Shown: positions 51,136 to 60,273, counted from the first letter of the stretch. The stretch: 64,000 nucleotides of DNA from Bacteroidota bacterium (GCA_023386045.1 JAEWKK010000002.1:11979-75978); one strand, 5' to 3'. The notes: generated by a model from the letters alone, not told the origin. Made by a program: numbers and translations.

Positions 51136-52494
51136 TTAGTTTTTAAAGAATTCGGCGGGCTTGTATTGCTGTTTCATATACGGGTTAATGATCAAACCTG
51201 CTACGTAAGGCTTACCACTGATGTATTTCTTTACATAAGCCTGAATATCCTCTCTTGTTACCTTATTCATGGCAGGGAAATAATCTGTGAAATAATCGAG
51301 TGAAGTGCTGCACCATTGATAAGTAATTTGGGAGGCCAGGCTGGATGGCTTTTCTGTAGACCGGATCTGTTGTCTTTTTAATCCTTCTTTTGCTTTCCTT
51401 AACTCATCATCTGAGAAATAATCAGCATTATCAAACTGTGAGATCTGCTTCATCAATTGCTCATAACATTCTTTCATTTTACCAGGAATAGGTGAGACAA
51501 TAATACTTACAGGTCCCACATGTTTCAGAGTCTGGTAACTTATTTCTGCGGAAGTAGCGAGTCCTTTATCAATCAAGGCCTGGGTCCACTTCGAAGAATT
51601 CAGTGAAAGTATTTTCGAGAAAACATCTGCTGCTATAGTTGATACCGAATCATTCCTGTAATCAGGACCCTGCCAGTAAAACATCATCATAGGGGTTTCA
51701 GCTACCGTGCTTTCTTTGATCAGGTATTCTGTTTTTTCCAGTGGTTTGAATTCCGGTATTGGATATTTGACATGGGGATCCATATCTGAAGATTGCCAGT
51801 CACCATAGATTTTCCTGACCATGGCAAAAGTATTTTCCGGGTTCACATCTCCACAGATCACCAGGAGGGAATTATTGGGAACATAATATTTGTCTTTAAT
51901 GATCATCATCTTTTCCGGCGTGGCTGTATTGATAATATCATGGTCTCCTATGGCGGTTTTACGTGAAAACAAATCACCCCAGAGTTTTTTATTTGTTTCC
52001 TTCCAAAGAATAAATCCGGGATTACTTTCAGCTCTTTGAAATTCACCATCTACCACCGGCCTTTCCTTTTGCATATCTTCTGTTCTGTAAATAGGAAAAC
52101 GGATGGCTGCATTCATGAATTGCAGTCCGGCTTCCAGGCTGTCTTTGTCAAAAGTGAAAAAGTAATTGACCCTTTCCTCGCTGGTAGTTCCATTCCAGAT
52201 GGCGCCCAGTTCCTGAGTTCTTTTCAGAAATTTTTCCTGGTCGGGATAGTCGCGGTTTGCTTTAAAAAACATGTGTTCAAACAAATGAGAAAGCCCACTG
52301 TATTCCGGCCCTTCTGTATAAGCGCCATTCTTAACTGCGATCTCAATAGTGGCCAATGGAACTTTATGATTTTCGATTACTACCACCTCAAGTCCGTTAT
52401 CCAGTTTTTGCCAGTAATAATCTTTGGGCAGACGGGGCTGGGCTATAGCCGCAATAGCTGTAAAGCCTGCCAACAACATAAGCAGATTGCGCAT
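51136..52494 (-). CDS. M16-family zinc metalloprotease, catalytic subunit
   Basis: This 452-aa exported protease has a signal peptide (MRNLLMLLAGFTAIAAIAQP). The inverted zinc motif HxxEH is present as SHLFEHMFFKA (residues 70-74), and the third ligand Glu is likely in PGFILWKETNKKLWGD. In the same protein the second lobe (IIVSPIPGKMKECYEQLMKQI) lacks a clear Arg-Tyr pair, which the inactive partner downstream may supply. It is followed by the partner after 11 bp. The substrate is unknown; M16 enzymes degrade or process peptides. It lies 22 bp from the metzincin gene, all on the minus strand. Confidence 0.92.
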   Translation of the reverse strand: MRNLLMLLAGFTAIAAIAQPRLPKDYYWQKLDNGLEVVVIENHKVPLATIEIAVKNGAYTEGPEYSGLSHLFEHMFFKANRDYPDQEKFLKRTQELGAIWNGTTSEERVNYFFTFDKDSLEAGLQFMNAAIRFPIYRTEDMQKERPVVDGEFQRAESNPGFILWKETNKKLWGDLFSRKTAIGDHDIINTATPEKMMIIKDKYYVPNNSLLVICGDVNPENTFAMVRKIYGDWQSSDMDPHVKYPIPEFKPLEKTEYLIKESTVAETPMMMFYWQGPDYRNDSVSTIAADVFSKILSLNSSKWTQALIDKGLATSAEISYQTLKHVGPVSIIVSPIPGKMKECYEQLMKQISQFDNADYFSDDELRKAKEGLKRQQIRSTEKPSSLASQITYQWCSTSLDYFTDYFPAMNKVTREDIQAYVKKYISGKPYVAGLIINPYMKQQYKPAEFFKN

Positions 52495-52516
52495 AAGTTT
52501 AAGTTATAGGGGGAAG

Positions 52517-53188
52517 TTAAGATATTTTGGAACTGTCAAAGCGTTCATGTGGCCAGTGGTAAACGCTTGAAAATTGGCCAACGATGGTTTTATGATGACC
52601 GGCTAATAAATGCGGTAGCTTTAGATTTTCAACATCGTGCTGCTTTACTTTTCTAAACATGGGATGCATGGTTCCCCCTTTTTTACCTGCTTCAATGGAA
52701 GGATCGTATTGATAGGGAGGATCAACCAGTGTACCCCTGGGAAACATGATACCAGGAACACCTTCGCCTCTGATATCAAGAAGCTTTGGATGATCAAGGC
52801 CAAGCGTGTGTCCAAACTCATGTGCTGCAGTAGTAGACCCTTCGTATAGGTTTTCAAGAAGAAAATAACCTGTGTTGCAGCCAAGGCCATCTACAAATGA
52901 AATATTACCATGAACAAAACTTTCAATCCTGAAATAATTATTTTTTGGATCGGTGTTTTGCAAAACTTCCAGTTCAGAAATATCTTTTTTGGTTTCTCCG
53001 CTGATGCGGAATTCTACCCTGTAATGAACTTCCTGCATGAATATAACAGCAGCCGGTTCATTCCACATGGTTTCAATCTCGTTCCTGATCCTTTCAGTAA
53101 CAGCATCAGTGGCTTCGTTGCCATAAGTTATGATATGTGATGAAATCACAATGCTCCTGGATTCTCTATGGACTTCTGCTTCTCCCAT
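52517..53188 (-). CDS. Metzincin-type zinc metalloprotease (M10-like), no signal peptide
   Basis: This 223-aa protein carries the extended zinc motif HEFGHTLGLDH (residues 123-133) and the Met-turn GIMFPRGT (Met 148), placing it among the metzincins, close to M10. The N-terminus (MGEAEVHRESRSIVISSHII) is not a signal peptide, so it is either cytosolic or exported by an unusual route. Two Cys or metal-site features of matrixins are not seen. Its ATG overlaps the stop of the cyclase gene (TAATG), so the two are translationally coupled. No target is known, and this linkage is not one I recognise. Confidence 0.82.
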   Translation of the reverse strand: MGEAEVHRESRSIVISSHIITYGNEATDAVTERIRNEIETMWNEPAAVIFMQEVHYRVEFRISGETKKDISELEVLQNTDPKNNYFRIESFVHGNISFVDGLGCNTGYFLLENLYEGSTTAAHEFGHTLGLDHPKLLDIRGEGVPGIMFPRGTLVDPPYQYDPSIEAGKKGGTMHPMFRKVKQHDVENLKLPHLLAGHHKTIVGQFSSVYHWPHERFDSSKIS

Positions 53189-54246
53189 TATTCAAATTGT
53201 AAGGAAAAAAGTTTGATTGGTTCAGCCCTGCCTTTTAATTCCATGGTACCAATTTTTTTGATATCATAACCATGAGGCGTTTCAAATTCATAAACAAAAT
53301 CTTCCGACAGGATATAGGATTCATTGAGTTCATTGCACATACTCCTGATCCTTGCTGCTGTATTCATGGTATCGCCACAATAAATAAGGTCACGCTTGAT
53401 CAAACCTATAAAGCCTGCAGTCACTTCACCGGCATGAACACCTGCTTTAAAGGTGGGTTGCTGTCCAAATCTTTTTTCATAAGTTTTGGAGAGACGTTGC
53501 AAAAGATAAAATGTATTGCGGATGAATTTCAGGCTTTTTGATTTGTTCTCGGGTGTATTCAGCCAGGTGATCACGATCTCGTCACCAACATACTGGTAGA
53601 TCTCTCCATCATTGGCAAGAACGGGAAGCGTGATGTCATTAAAAAAATTACGAAGCATCCTGAAATATCTTTCATGTCCCAGTTGTTCTGCAATTCCTGT
53701 GGACTCGTTGATGTCCAGGAAGATGAAAATGCGGTTTTCGATTCTTGGCTTGTGGTATTCACCACTCAACATGCTCCAGAACATTCCAGGGCCGTATTTG
53801 TCTGTGACTTCAAGTAGAATAATGGAGAGAAAGGTCATCAGACCCATGTCGATCATGAAAGTGAGAAACGTATTGGTGTACACGATCTTACCAAAAAAGC
53901 TGTGCATATAAGTCGTCAGATCCTTGGTATAGGTCATGAAGAAATAGATCATCAGCAATAAAAAGCTGATTACAAAGAACAGCATCAGTGTAATCAATAA
54001 TTTCAGCAGGATGGATAACCATCCCGGCATATGATGAAAGGCTGGCTTGAGATAGAAAATAAGCGTTGCAGTCATGATGCAGCCAATGATGCCGAATGTA
54101 AAAGCAAACTCGTATAAGGTTACACGAATGCCCAGGTCATTGCCATGCTTAATGAGGTTAAGGTAAAAGACAGTGCCGAAAATGATCCATATTAGTGAGA
54201 TCACTGCAAGTGTCCGCAGGCGGTATAAAAATAATCTTCTGGGCAT
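53188..54246 (-). CDS. Membrane-anchored class III adenylate/guanylate cyclase
   Basis: This 352-aa protein has an N-terminal membrane region of four to five segments (about residues 11-30, 46-67, 78-105 and 125-148), followed by a cytosolic class III cyclase domain. The two metal-binding Asp are in FLDINEST (Asp 178) and VGDEIVITW (Asp 222). The transition-state Asn and Arg are in GDTMNTAARI (Asn 295, Arg 299). All catalytic residues appear present, so it should make a cyclic nucleotide; ATP versus GTP preference cannot be read with certainty. Its stop codon overlaps the metzincin start by 1 bp. Confidence 0.88.
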   Translation of the reverse strand: MPRRLFLYRLRTLAVISLIWIIFGTVFYLNLIKHGNDLGIRVTLYEFAFTFGIIGCIMTATLIFYLKPAFHHMPGWLSILLKLLITLMLFFVISFLLLMIYFFMTYTKDLTTYMHSFFGKIVYTNTFLTFMIDMGLMTFLSIILLEVTDKYGPGMFWSMLSGEYHKPRIENRIFIFLDINESTGIAEQLGHERYFRMLRNFFNDITLPVLANDGEIYQYVGDEIVITWLNTPENKSKSLKFIRNTFYLLQRLSKTYEKRFGQQPTFKAGVHAGEVTAGFIGLIKRDLIYCGDTMNTAARIRSMCNELNESYILSEDFVYEFETPHGYDIKKIGTMELKGRAEPIKLFSLQFE

Positions 54247-54333
54247 GGGTTGTAATCCTATGCAAATTCCATGCTTGTAAGATAGAAGGAAGAAAGCAAT
54301 TTAATCAAGCAATTTTTTCAAAACATAGCAGGA

Positions 54334-56715
54334 TCAGTTTCTTACCGGCTTGCCCGATTTGAGCACGCTTTGAATTCTTTCCAGCGTTTTCTTTTCTCCA
54401 CAAAGAGAAAGGAAGGCTTCCCTTTCAAGGTCAAGTAGATATTGTTCACTTACAAATGATGGTTCACTCAGGTCGCCACCACACATCACGTAAGCCAGTT
54501 TTTTGGCAACAAATGAATCATGCTCCGTCGCATAATTAGCTGTACGCATGCCATGAATACCGGCATACAGGGCACCCAGTGCACTTCTACCCAGTACCTT
54601 GATATCTTTTCTTTGTACCGGCATCACATAACCGCTATCTGAAATTTCGATGACTGATCTTTTGGCTTCACTCACACGGCGACTTTGATTCAACACCACT
54701 TCGTCCAGGCCTTTGCGGTAGATACCCAGTTCATAAGCTTCAAAGGCTGATGTGGCCACTTTTGCGGTAGCGATAGTGAGGAAACGGTTTTTTAGTGTAA
54801 TGGTTTCAGGTTCGTCCATGTGCATCTCATCCGACGCTCTTAATACAAATTCCTTGGTACCTCCGCCGCCTGGTATCAATCCCACACCTAATTCCACTAA
54901 ACCCACATAGGTTTCAGCAGCTGCACAGACCTTATCGCTATGCAGACTTAATTCACAAGCGCCTCCCAGAGATAATCCATGATGCGCCACAACAACAGGA
55001 ACTGATGAATAACGTGCCCGCATCATTGTATTCTGGAAAAGCCTGATAGCCATGTCCAGTTCATCATACTCCTGTTCTATTGCCAGCATGAAGATCATAC
55101 CTACGTTGGCACCTGCGCTGAAGTTTGGGCCTTCATTGGCGATCACGAGCCCCTTGTAATTTTTTTCGGCAAGTTCAATGGCTTTGTTGATGCCGGCAAG
55201 CACATCGCCACCAATTGAATTCATCTTGGTATTCCATTGTAGCGCCAGCACATCATCTCTAATATCATATACCATGGCACTGTTGTTCTTCCATACGATT
55301 TTATCATTGTAATTACTCAATATGATAAATTCATCAGTGCCTGGAATGGCCTTGTATGATTTTGAAGCAGGATCATAAACCAGTGTCTTACCTGCTTCCA
55401 CTTTATAAAAGCTTTTATTACCTGCTGCCAACATTTCTTCCACCCATGGAGCTACATTAAAGCCTGCTGTTTTCATTGCTGCAACCGTTCTTTCAACTCC
55501 CAGCACATCCCAGCTTTCAAAAGCACCTATTTCCCATCCAAAACCAGCTTTCATGGCATCATCAATGCGATATACTTCATCGCTGATCTCGGGGATTCTA
55601 TTGGATATGTATGAAAAGAGGCCATAATGAAACTGCCTGAGAAATTCCCCGGCCTTGTCCTGCGAAGCTACCAGCATCTTAATTCTTTGCTTCAGATCCT
55701 CCACAGGTTTGGCTGCATCCACTGATGCAAACCTTGGCTTTTGCCTTGGACCATATTCAAGTGTAGAAAGATTGAGTGTAAGGATCTCTTTTTCACCACT
55801 GCTGCCTTTTGTTTTTTTGAAAAAACCCTGTCCGGTTTTATCACCCAGCCATTTATTTTCTACCACCTTATTCAGCCAGGCAGGAATCTGAAATGCATTT
55901 TTCTGTTCATCATCGGGGCAATTATCATAAACACCATTGGCAACTTTTACCAGTGTATCAATACCTACCACGTCGGCGGTTCTGAATGTAGCTGATTTGG
56001 GTCTACCGATCAGGGGGCCTGTAAGTGCATCCACTTCATCGATGGTCAGTCCCAGCTTTTCGATCAGTCCGAAGATGGCCATCATTCCATATACTCCGAT
56101 CCGGTTGGCAATAAAGGCTGGTGTATCCTTGGCAAGCACTGTTGTTTTACCAAGAAACAGATCGCCGTAATGCATAAGAAAATCAACCACTTCAGGGTCA
56201 GTGGAAGGAGTGGGAATGATCTCGAGGAGTCTCAGGTAACGTGGTGGGTTAAAGAAGTGCGTTCCGCAAAAATGTTTTTTGAAGTCCTCGCTTCTGCCTT
56301 CACTGAGCGCATGAATGGGTATGCCTGATGTATTTGATGTGATCAGTGTTCCGGGTTTGCGGAACTGTTCTAGTTTATCATAGAGTGATTGCTTGATATC
56401 CAGCCTTTCAACCACTACTTCTATTACCCAGTCGCAGCTGCTGATATCTTTCAGGTTGTCATCAAAATTACCTGTAGTGATCTTCTTCACTACATCCTTT
56501 GTATATACAGGGGATGGGTTGCTTTTCAGGGCTGCCTGCAGGGAATCATTTACAATTTTATTCCTTAGCTGGCGGTTGTCCGTATCCATGGCTTCGCGGG
56601 GAACCATATCCAGTAATAATACCTGTACCCCAATACCTGCAAAATGACAGGCTATTCTTGAACCCATAACGCCGCTTCCTAAAACTGCAACCTTTTTGAT
56701 GATTCTCTTGCTCAT
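54334..56715 (-). CDS. 3-hydroxyacyl-CoA dehydrogenase / enoyl-CoA hydratase, FadN-like order
   Basis: This bifunctional beta-oxidation enzyme has 793 aa. The NAD-binding 3-hydroxyacyl-CoA dehydrogenase half comes first (VAVLGSGVMGSRIACHFAGIG, then TFRTADVVGIDTLVKVANG). The crotonase half comes after about residue 470, with IANEGPNFSAGANVGMIF and VELGVGLIPGGGGTKEFV. This order is opposite to E. coli FadB and matches the Bacillus FadN type. The matching thiolase is at 3875-5056, about 50 kb away. No other fatty-acid gene adjoins it. Two further hydroxyacyl dehydrogenase segments lie in the middle (DDAMKAGFGWEIGAFESWD). Confidence 0.92.
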   Translation of the reverse strand: MSKRIIKKVAVLGSGVMGSRIACHFAGIGVQVLLLDMVPREAMDTDNRQLRNKIVNDSLQAALKSNPSPVYTKDVVKKITTGNFDDNLKDISSCDWVIEVVVERLDIKQSLYDKLEQFRKPGTLITSNTSGIPIHALSEGRSEDFKKHFCGTHFFNPPRYLRLLEIIPTPSTDPEVVDFLMHYGDLFLGKTTVLAKDTPAFIANRIGVYGMMAIFGLIEKLGLTIDEVDALTGPLIGRPKSATFRTADVVGIDTLVKVANGVYDNCPDDEQKNAFQIPAWLNKVVENKWLGDKTGQGFFKKTKGSSGEKEILTLNLSTLEYGPRQKPRFASVDAAKPVEDLKQRIKMLVASQDKAGEFLRQFHYGLFSYISNRIPEISDEVYRIDDAMKAGFGWEIGAFESWDVLGVERTVAAMKTAGFNVAPWVEEMLAAGNKSFYKVEAGKTLVYDPASKSYKAIPGTDEFIILSNYNDKIVWKNNSAMVYDIRDDVLALQWNTKMNSIGGDVLAGINKAIELAEKNYKGLVIANEGPNFSAGANVGMIFMLAIEQEYDELDMAIRLFQNTMMRARYSSVPVVVAHHGLSLGGACELSLHSDKVCAAAETYVGLVELGVGLIPGGGGTKEFVLRASDEMHMDEPETITLKNRFLTIATAKVATSAFEAYELGIYRKGLDEVVLNQSRRVSEAKRSVIEISDSGYVMPVQRKDIKVLGRSALGALYAGIHGMRTANYATEHDSFVAKKLAYVMCGGDLSEPSFVSEQYLLDLEREAFLSLCGEKKTLERIQSVLKSGKPVRN

Positions 56716-56788
56716 AGAAAATTAGTTAGTTATGCAACTAATGTGAAGATAAAGAATTGTCTTTATTCGGCGAAAGATGAATATCAGT

Positions 56789-56816
56789 AAAAAGGCCCCT
56801 TGCGGAGCCTCTTTTT
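56789..56816 (-). terminator. Terminator of the NTF2-like lipoprotein gene
   Basis: An imperfect stem runs from 56793 to 56810 (AGGCCCC against GGAGCCT with one mismatch, loop TTGC), with a run of T on the minus strand at 56789-56793. It lies just past the stop of the minus-strand gene. Confidence 0.65.
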
Positions 56817-56817
56817 A

Positions 56818-57366
56818 TTATTGAGGAGATCTCGGTGACCGGGCATACTGCATCATGAAATCAATTTTCCCCTCCTTATTTATCCGGAGAGTTTCCTGCA
56901 GGTAAACCGAGTCAGTTACATTTTTGGAATCGGTATGAATTTCTTTTCCCCAGACACAAACCCAGTCTTCATTTTTGTCAGTGCTGCGGGTTGAAATTAC
57001 CGCTTCCACCATGCTGCTGACTGATTTATACGAACTCCGGTAGTCCTGTGAGCTTTTTAAAACACTGTCTCTGCTGCCACTGATTTTATAACCATCAGCA
57101 GTGTGAATCTCAACCGAGTCAGCGAACAATTGTTTAACTGAAGAAAGGTCGCCATTATCCCAGGCTTTCCAGATGTTCAGAACCGTTTGTGAATGTTTGG
57201 GATCACCCATTTCAAATTGTGAAGAATACTGCATTTCATAGGGATAGCTTACATTTTTCATGGCTGAATCATTTTTGGTGGTCATGGATTCAACCTTTGG
57301 TTCATTTTTGTTTTCATTGCAGGCAATAAAAGCAATGACAGTGAAAAGCAGAACAATTTTTTTCAT
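56818..57366 (-). CDS. NTF2-like (SnoaL) lipoprotein, 182 aa
   Basis: The frame extends to 57513, but the true start is MKKIVLLFTVIAFIACNENKNEPKVES, a lipoprotein signal with lipobox FIAC. The mature part has the NTF2/SnoaL-like pattern (VLNIWKAWDNGDLSSVKQLFADSVEIHTADGYKISG), followed by strands VSSMVEAVISTRSTDKNEDWVCVWGKEI and LQETLRINKEGKIDFMMQYAR. Proteins of this fold bind small ligands or act as enzymes with varied roles; the function here is unknown. It is not obviously linked to citrate synthase, which is separated by a terminator. Confidence 0.8.
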   Translation of the reverse strand: MKKIVLLFTVIAFIACNENKNEPKVESMTTKNDSAMKNVSYPYEMQYSSQFEMGDPKHSQTVLNIWKAWDNGDLSSVKQLFADSVEIHTADGYKISGSRDSVLKSSQDYRSSYKSVSSMVEAVISTRSTDKNEDWVCVWGKEIHTDSKNVTDSVYLQETLRINKEGKIDFMMQYARSPRSPQ

Positions 57367-57483
57367 GATAAAAGTTTTGGTTTGAATAAAATACTTTCGT
57401 CTATTATCAATTAAGTTATGTAAAAGATGACGGGAATAGATCAATAACCGCAAAAACTCCTGAAGCTGGCAAAATTCCGCAAT

Positions 57484-57510
57484 AAAAAAGCCCTCCGTTG
57501 GAGAGCTTTT
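57484..57510 (-). terminator. Terminator of the citrate synthase gene
   Basis: The stem AAAAGC(C)CTCC / GGAG(A)GCTTTT with loop GTT (57487-57510), followed on the minus strand by T residues at 57484-57489, lies 22 bp past the gltA stop. Confidence 0.8.
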
Positions 57511-57531
57511 CAAAATTCAATTGTTATGGAA

Positions 57532-58857
57532 TCAATCACCCCAGATCTCGTCTTCACCTTTCAGCCATTTCTTCACAAGTTCAGTGGTAATGGACTTTGG
57601 TCTTTCCAGCGGGAAGCCCAGGGCCCTGTCCCAGCAAAGGCTTGACAATACACCCAGTGCTCGGCTTACGGCAAAAAGAACGGTGTAGAATTCATATTCC
57701 ACCATGCCATAGTGTACCAGCAATGCACCGCTATGTGCATCCACATTAGGCCATGGGTTCTTGATTTTACCCAGTGATTGCAGAATAGGAGGCACTGTTT
57801 CATAAATATTCCAAACGGTTTGCACCAGTGGATCATCAGGCATATGCTTTTTGCCAAATTCCATCTGTGCAGAAAAACGCGGGTCAGTTTTACGAAGAAC
57901 GGCATGTCCATAACCTGGCACTACCTTACCTTCACTCAGGGTCTTCTTTACATAATCAGCGATCTGCTCACTGCTCGGTAATTCAATTTTGAGCTCTTCT
58001 CTCATTTCAAAAATCCACTTGATCACTTCCTGGTTGGCAAGTCCATGTAAAGGACCAGCAAGACCATTCATACCTGCTGCATAACTCAGGTAAGGATCGC
58101 TTAATGCAGAACCAACGAGGTGGGTAGTATGTGCTGATACATTACCTCCTTCATGATCGGCGTGAATGGTCATGTATAAACGCATCAGTTCTTTGAAGCT
58201 TTCATCTTCATAACCCATCATGTGGGCAAAATTGCCTGCCCAGTCTAACAGTCCATTAGGTTGAATGTGATCACCTTTTTTATACTTACGGCGATAGATA
58301 TATGCTGCGACACGTGGAAGTCGTGCAATCAGGTCCATGGAATCATCAAACACCGCTTCCCAGTAATCTTTTTTGCTCATGCCGGAAGCATAGCGTTTGG
58401 AAAACTGGCTCTCGGTCTGAAGTGCCATAACTGCCACCACAAACTGTGTCATGGGATGGGTATGAACAGGAAGCGCTTCAATCGTTGCAAATACATGATT
58501 GGGAACATGACTGCGGCGTTGCCATACAGAAGTCAGGTGATGCACTTCATCATCATTAGGGAGATCGCCAACCAGCATGAGATAGAAGAGGCCTTCAGGC
58601 AGGGGTTCTGAACCACCTTCAGCTTTAGGAAGTTTTTCCTGGAGTTCCGGAATGGAATAACCACGAAAGCGAATGCCATCCTGTGCATCAAGTAATGAAG
58701 TTTCTGTAACAAGACCGGTCATGCCACGCATGCCCTGGTACACCTGAGAAAGTTGAACCTCACCGATCTTTTTATTTCCATGTTCTTTTAAAATGTCTTT
58801 GATTTCAGCTGCAACAACATCAGCTTTTTCTTTGAACCTGTCTTTGATAATTCCCAT
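57532..58857 (-). CDS. gltA: Citrate synthase, mitochondrial (eukaryotic) type
   Basis: This enzyme condenses oxaloacetate and acetyl-CoA to citrate, opening the TCA cycle. The 441-aa protein has all three catalytic residues: His 271 in GPLHGLANQ, His 318 in PGYGHAVLRK and Asp 373 in NVDAHSGALL. The motifs DHEGGNVSAHTTHLVGSALS, GLAGPLHGLANQEV, KNPWPNVDAHSG and RALGFPLERPKS are those of the animal mitochondrial enzyme rather than the usual GltA of proteobacteria or Gram-positives. Its numbering is almost that of the pig enzyme (His 274, His 320, Asp 375). It has no N-terminal presequence. It is monocistronic, with its own terminator. Confidence 0.93.
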   Translation of the reverse strand: MGIIKDRFKEKADVVAAEIKDILKEHGNKKIGEVQLSQVYQGMRGMTGLVTETSLLDAQDGIRFRGYSIPELQEKLPKAEGGSEPLPEGLFYLMLVGDLPNDDEVHHLTSVWQRRSHVPNHVFATIEALPVHTHPMTQFVVAVMALQTESQFSKRYASGMSKKDYWEAVFDDSMDLIARLPRVAAYIYRRKYKKGDHIQPNGLLDWAGNFAHMMGYEDESFKELMRLYMTIHADHEGGNVSAHTTHLVGSALSDPYLSYAAGMNGLAGPLHGLANQEVIKWIFEMREELKIELPSSEQIADYVKKTLSEGKVVPGYGHAVLRKTDPRFSAQMEFGKKHMPDDPLVQTVWNIYETVPPILQSLGKIKNPWPNVDAHSGALLVHYGMVEYEFYTVLFAVSRALGVLSSLCWDRALGFPLERPKSITTELVKKWLKGEDEIWGD

Positions 58858-58934
58858 TATTCAGAAATTTTTTATTTAGAAAAGCAATTATTTTTAAGTG
58901 GCCTAAAGTTATAGAATAATCATGAGTTGATTGA

Positions 58935-58962
58935 GGTGAATTGTAAGTGGTGAGAAGTGAAA
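58935..58962. repeat. Decayed heptamer array
   Basis: Units GGTGAAT, TGTAAGT, GGTGAGA and AGTGAAA keep 7-bp phase. They resemble the reverse complement of the CTCACCA units at 1197-1224. They lie in the 237-bp spacer upstream of gltA, which otherwise shows only AT-rich sequence. Confidence 0.35.
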
Positions 58963-59094
58963 TGAGTTTGTAGCAAACATCTTCATCAATAGAAGAAAAT
59001 GAAATTACGGGAGGGAAAATTCATTTTTCAGGCAGAGCATGAAGTTCTTTCTTTGTAAAAGAACCTTCTGCATTCATTTTCTAAAAACGGAAAT

Positions 59095-60189
59095 TTATTT
59101 AGGGGCTTTTTTGTAGAGATAAAGCGCTATAAAACTAAAAACCGTATTGGGCAGCCATGCCGCTATCAAAGGATGCATATCTCCTTTAACAGAAAACACG
59201 GTTGAAAAACGATCTGATAAAATAAACACAGCTGCGATCATAATACCCATAGCCAGGTGAAGTCCGCTGCCACCACGGGTTTTCCGCCCGGCTATCACTG
59301 CACCTATCAGGGTCAGCAATAAAACAGTAAAGGGTGTTGCGCTTCTCCTGTATAGTTCAACCTTCATGGAATTAAGACCTTCACGGCCTCTTTCTTCTTC
59401 CAGCCTGATATAACGGGCAAGGTCAGGGCTGGAGAGCTGGTCTTTTAAATAATCGTCCCTTCGCAGGTCACGGGGCTTGATCCTGAGTTCAATGTTCATG
59501 GATTCCTTTTTGACAACAGTTTCCTGCATGCTGTCAACCTGCCGCTCAACTACACCAATAAGCTTCCAATTATTTTTGGATGTATCCCATTCCATTCTCG
59601 TAGCACGGAGATTATAGTAGATCTTGTTGTTCTTTACTTTTTCAAGAAAGAAAAGCCCTGCCGATCTCGACGCGCTGTCGTAATTCCTGATGCCGATATA
59701 AGTTACAGAGTCGATCCTCCGGTAAAAGCAGTTGTTGCAAAAGGAATGATCCCTGTTGATAGAAGCGATATCAAGATACCTCGCCTGGAAGGCTGATTTT
59801 ACTTCGTTGGCTTTGGGTATGCCAAAACTGTTTGCCAGCCATAAACCAATGGCAAAAGCAAGTCCGCCTATTATATAAGGCCTCAACCATCGATTGTAAG
59901 TGGTGCCGCTTGCAATGATGGCAACCACTTCTGACCGCAATGCCATCTTGCTGGTGAAGAAGATCACTGCAATAAAAACAAACAAAGGATAGAGCAATCC
60001 CCAGATCCAGGGAACAAAACCAAAATAATATTGTTTGATGATCTCTTTGGTGCTTAGACCTGACTTTACAAAGTCATCGGTATGTTCACTGCTGTCAACA
60101 GCAACCGCAATGACCGTGAACAATAGCATGCAGAAAAGGAAGGTGGTGAAAAATTTCTTCAGTATATACCAGTCCAGCTTTGTGATCAT
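59095..60189 (-). CDS. LptF/LptG family lipopolysaccharide-export permease
   Basis: This 364-aa inner-membrane protein of the YjgP/YjgQ family is part of the LptBFGC complex that lifts lipopolysaccharide towards the outer membrane. Two membrane segments lie at each end (ILKKFFTTFLFCMLLFTVIAVAV, PLFVFIAVIFFTSK and, at the C-terminus, VLLLTLIGAVIAG, LIAAWLPNTVFSFIALYLYKK), with a periplasmic domain of beta strands between. LptF and LptG cannot be told apart safely. It lies 84 bp after tgt on the same strand; tgt and this permease are neighbours in many Bacteroidota. A short hairpin near 59044-59064 is too weak to call a terminator. Confidence 0.9.
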   Translation of the reverse strand: MITKLDWYILKKFFTTFLFCMLLFTVIAVAVDSSEHTDDFVKSGLSTKEIIKQYYFGFVPWIWGLLYPLFVFIAVIFFTSKMALRSEVVAIIASGTTYNRWLRPYIIGGLAFAIGLWLANSFGIPKANEVKSAFQARYLDIASINRDHSFCNNCFYRRIDSVTYIGIRNYDSASRSAGLFFLEKVKNNKIYYNLRATRMEWDTSKNNWKLIGVVERQVDSMQETVVKKESMNIELRIKPRDLRRDDYLKDQLSSPDLARYIRLEEERGREGLNSMKVELYRRSATPFTVLLLTLIGAVIAGRKTRGGSGLHLAMGIMIAAVFILSDRFSTVFSVKGDMHPLIAAWLPNTVFSFIALYLYKKAPK

Positions 60190-60273
60190 TGCAAGGCGAA
60201 GTAAGTATTTTAATTGAGAATTATAGAAAAAGAACTCCTAAGATTCCATTGTGCTATCGATACCTTATCCTGG

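Noticed and set aside
3875..56715. Thiolase and HAD/ECH enzyme as one beta-oxidation operon
   Set aside because: They are about 50 kb apart with many unrelated genes between; they may share a pathway, not an operon.
57367..57513. N-terminal extension of the NTF2-like protein
   Set aside because: It would hide a typical lipoprotein signal (lipobox FIAC) and begins inside the gltA terminator region.
59044..59064. Hairpin GTTCTTT/AAAGAAC as terminator of the LptF/G gene
   Set aside because: AT-rich 7-bp stem without a T tract on the minus strand.
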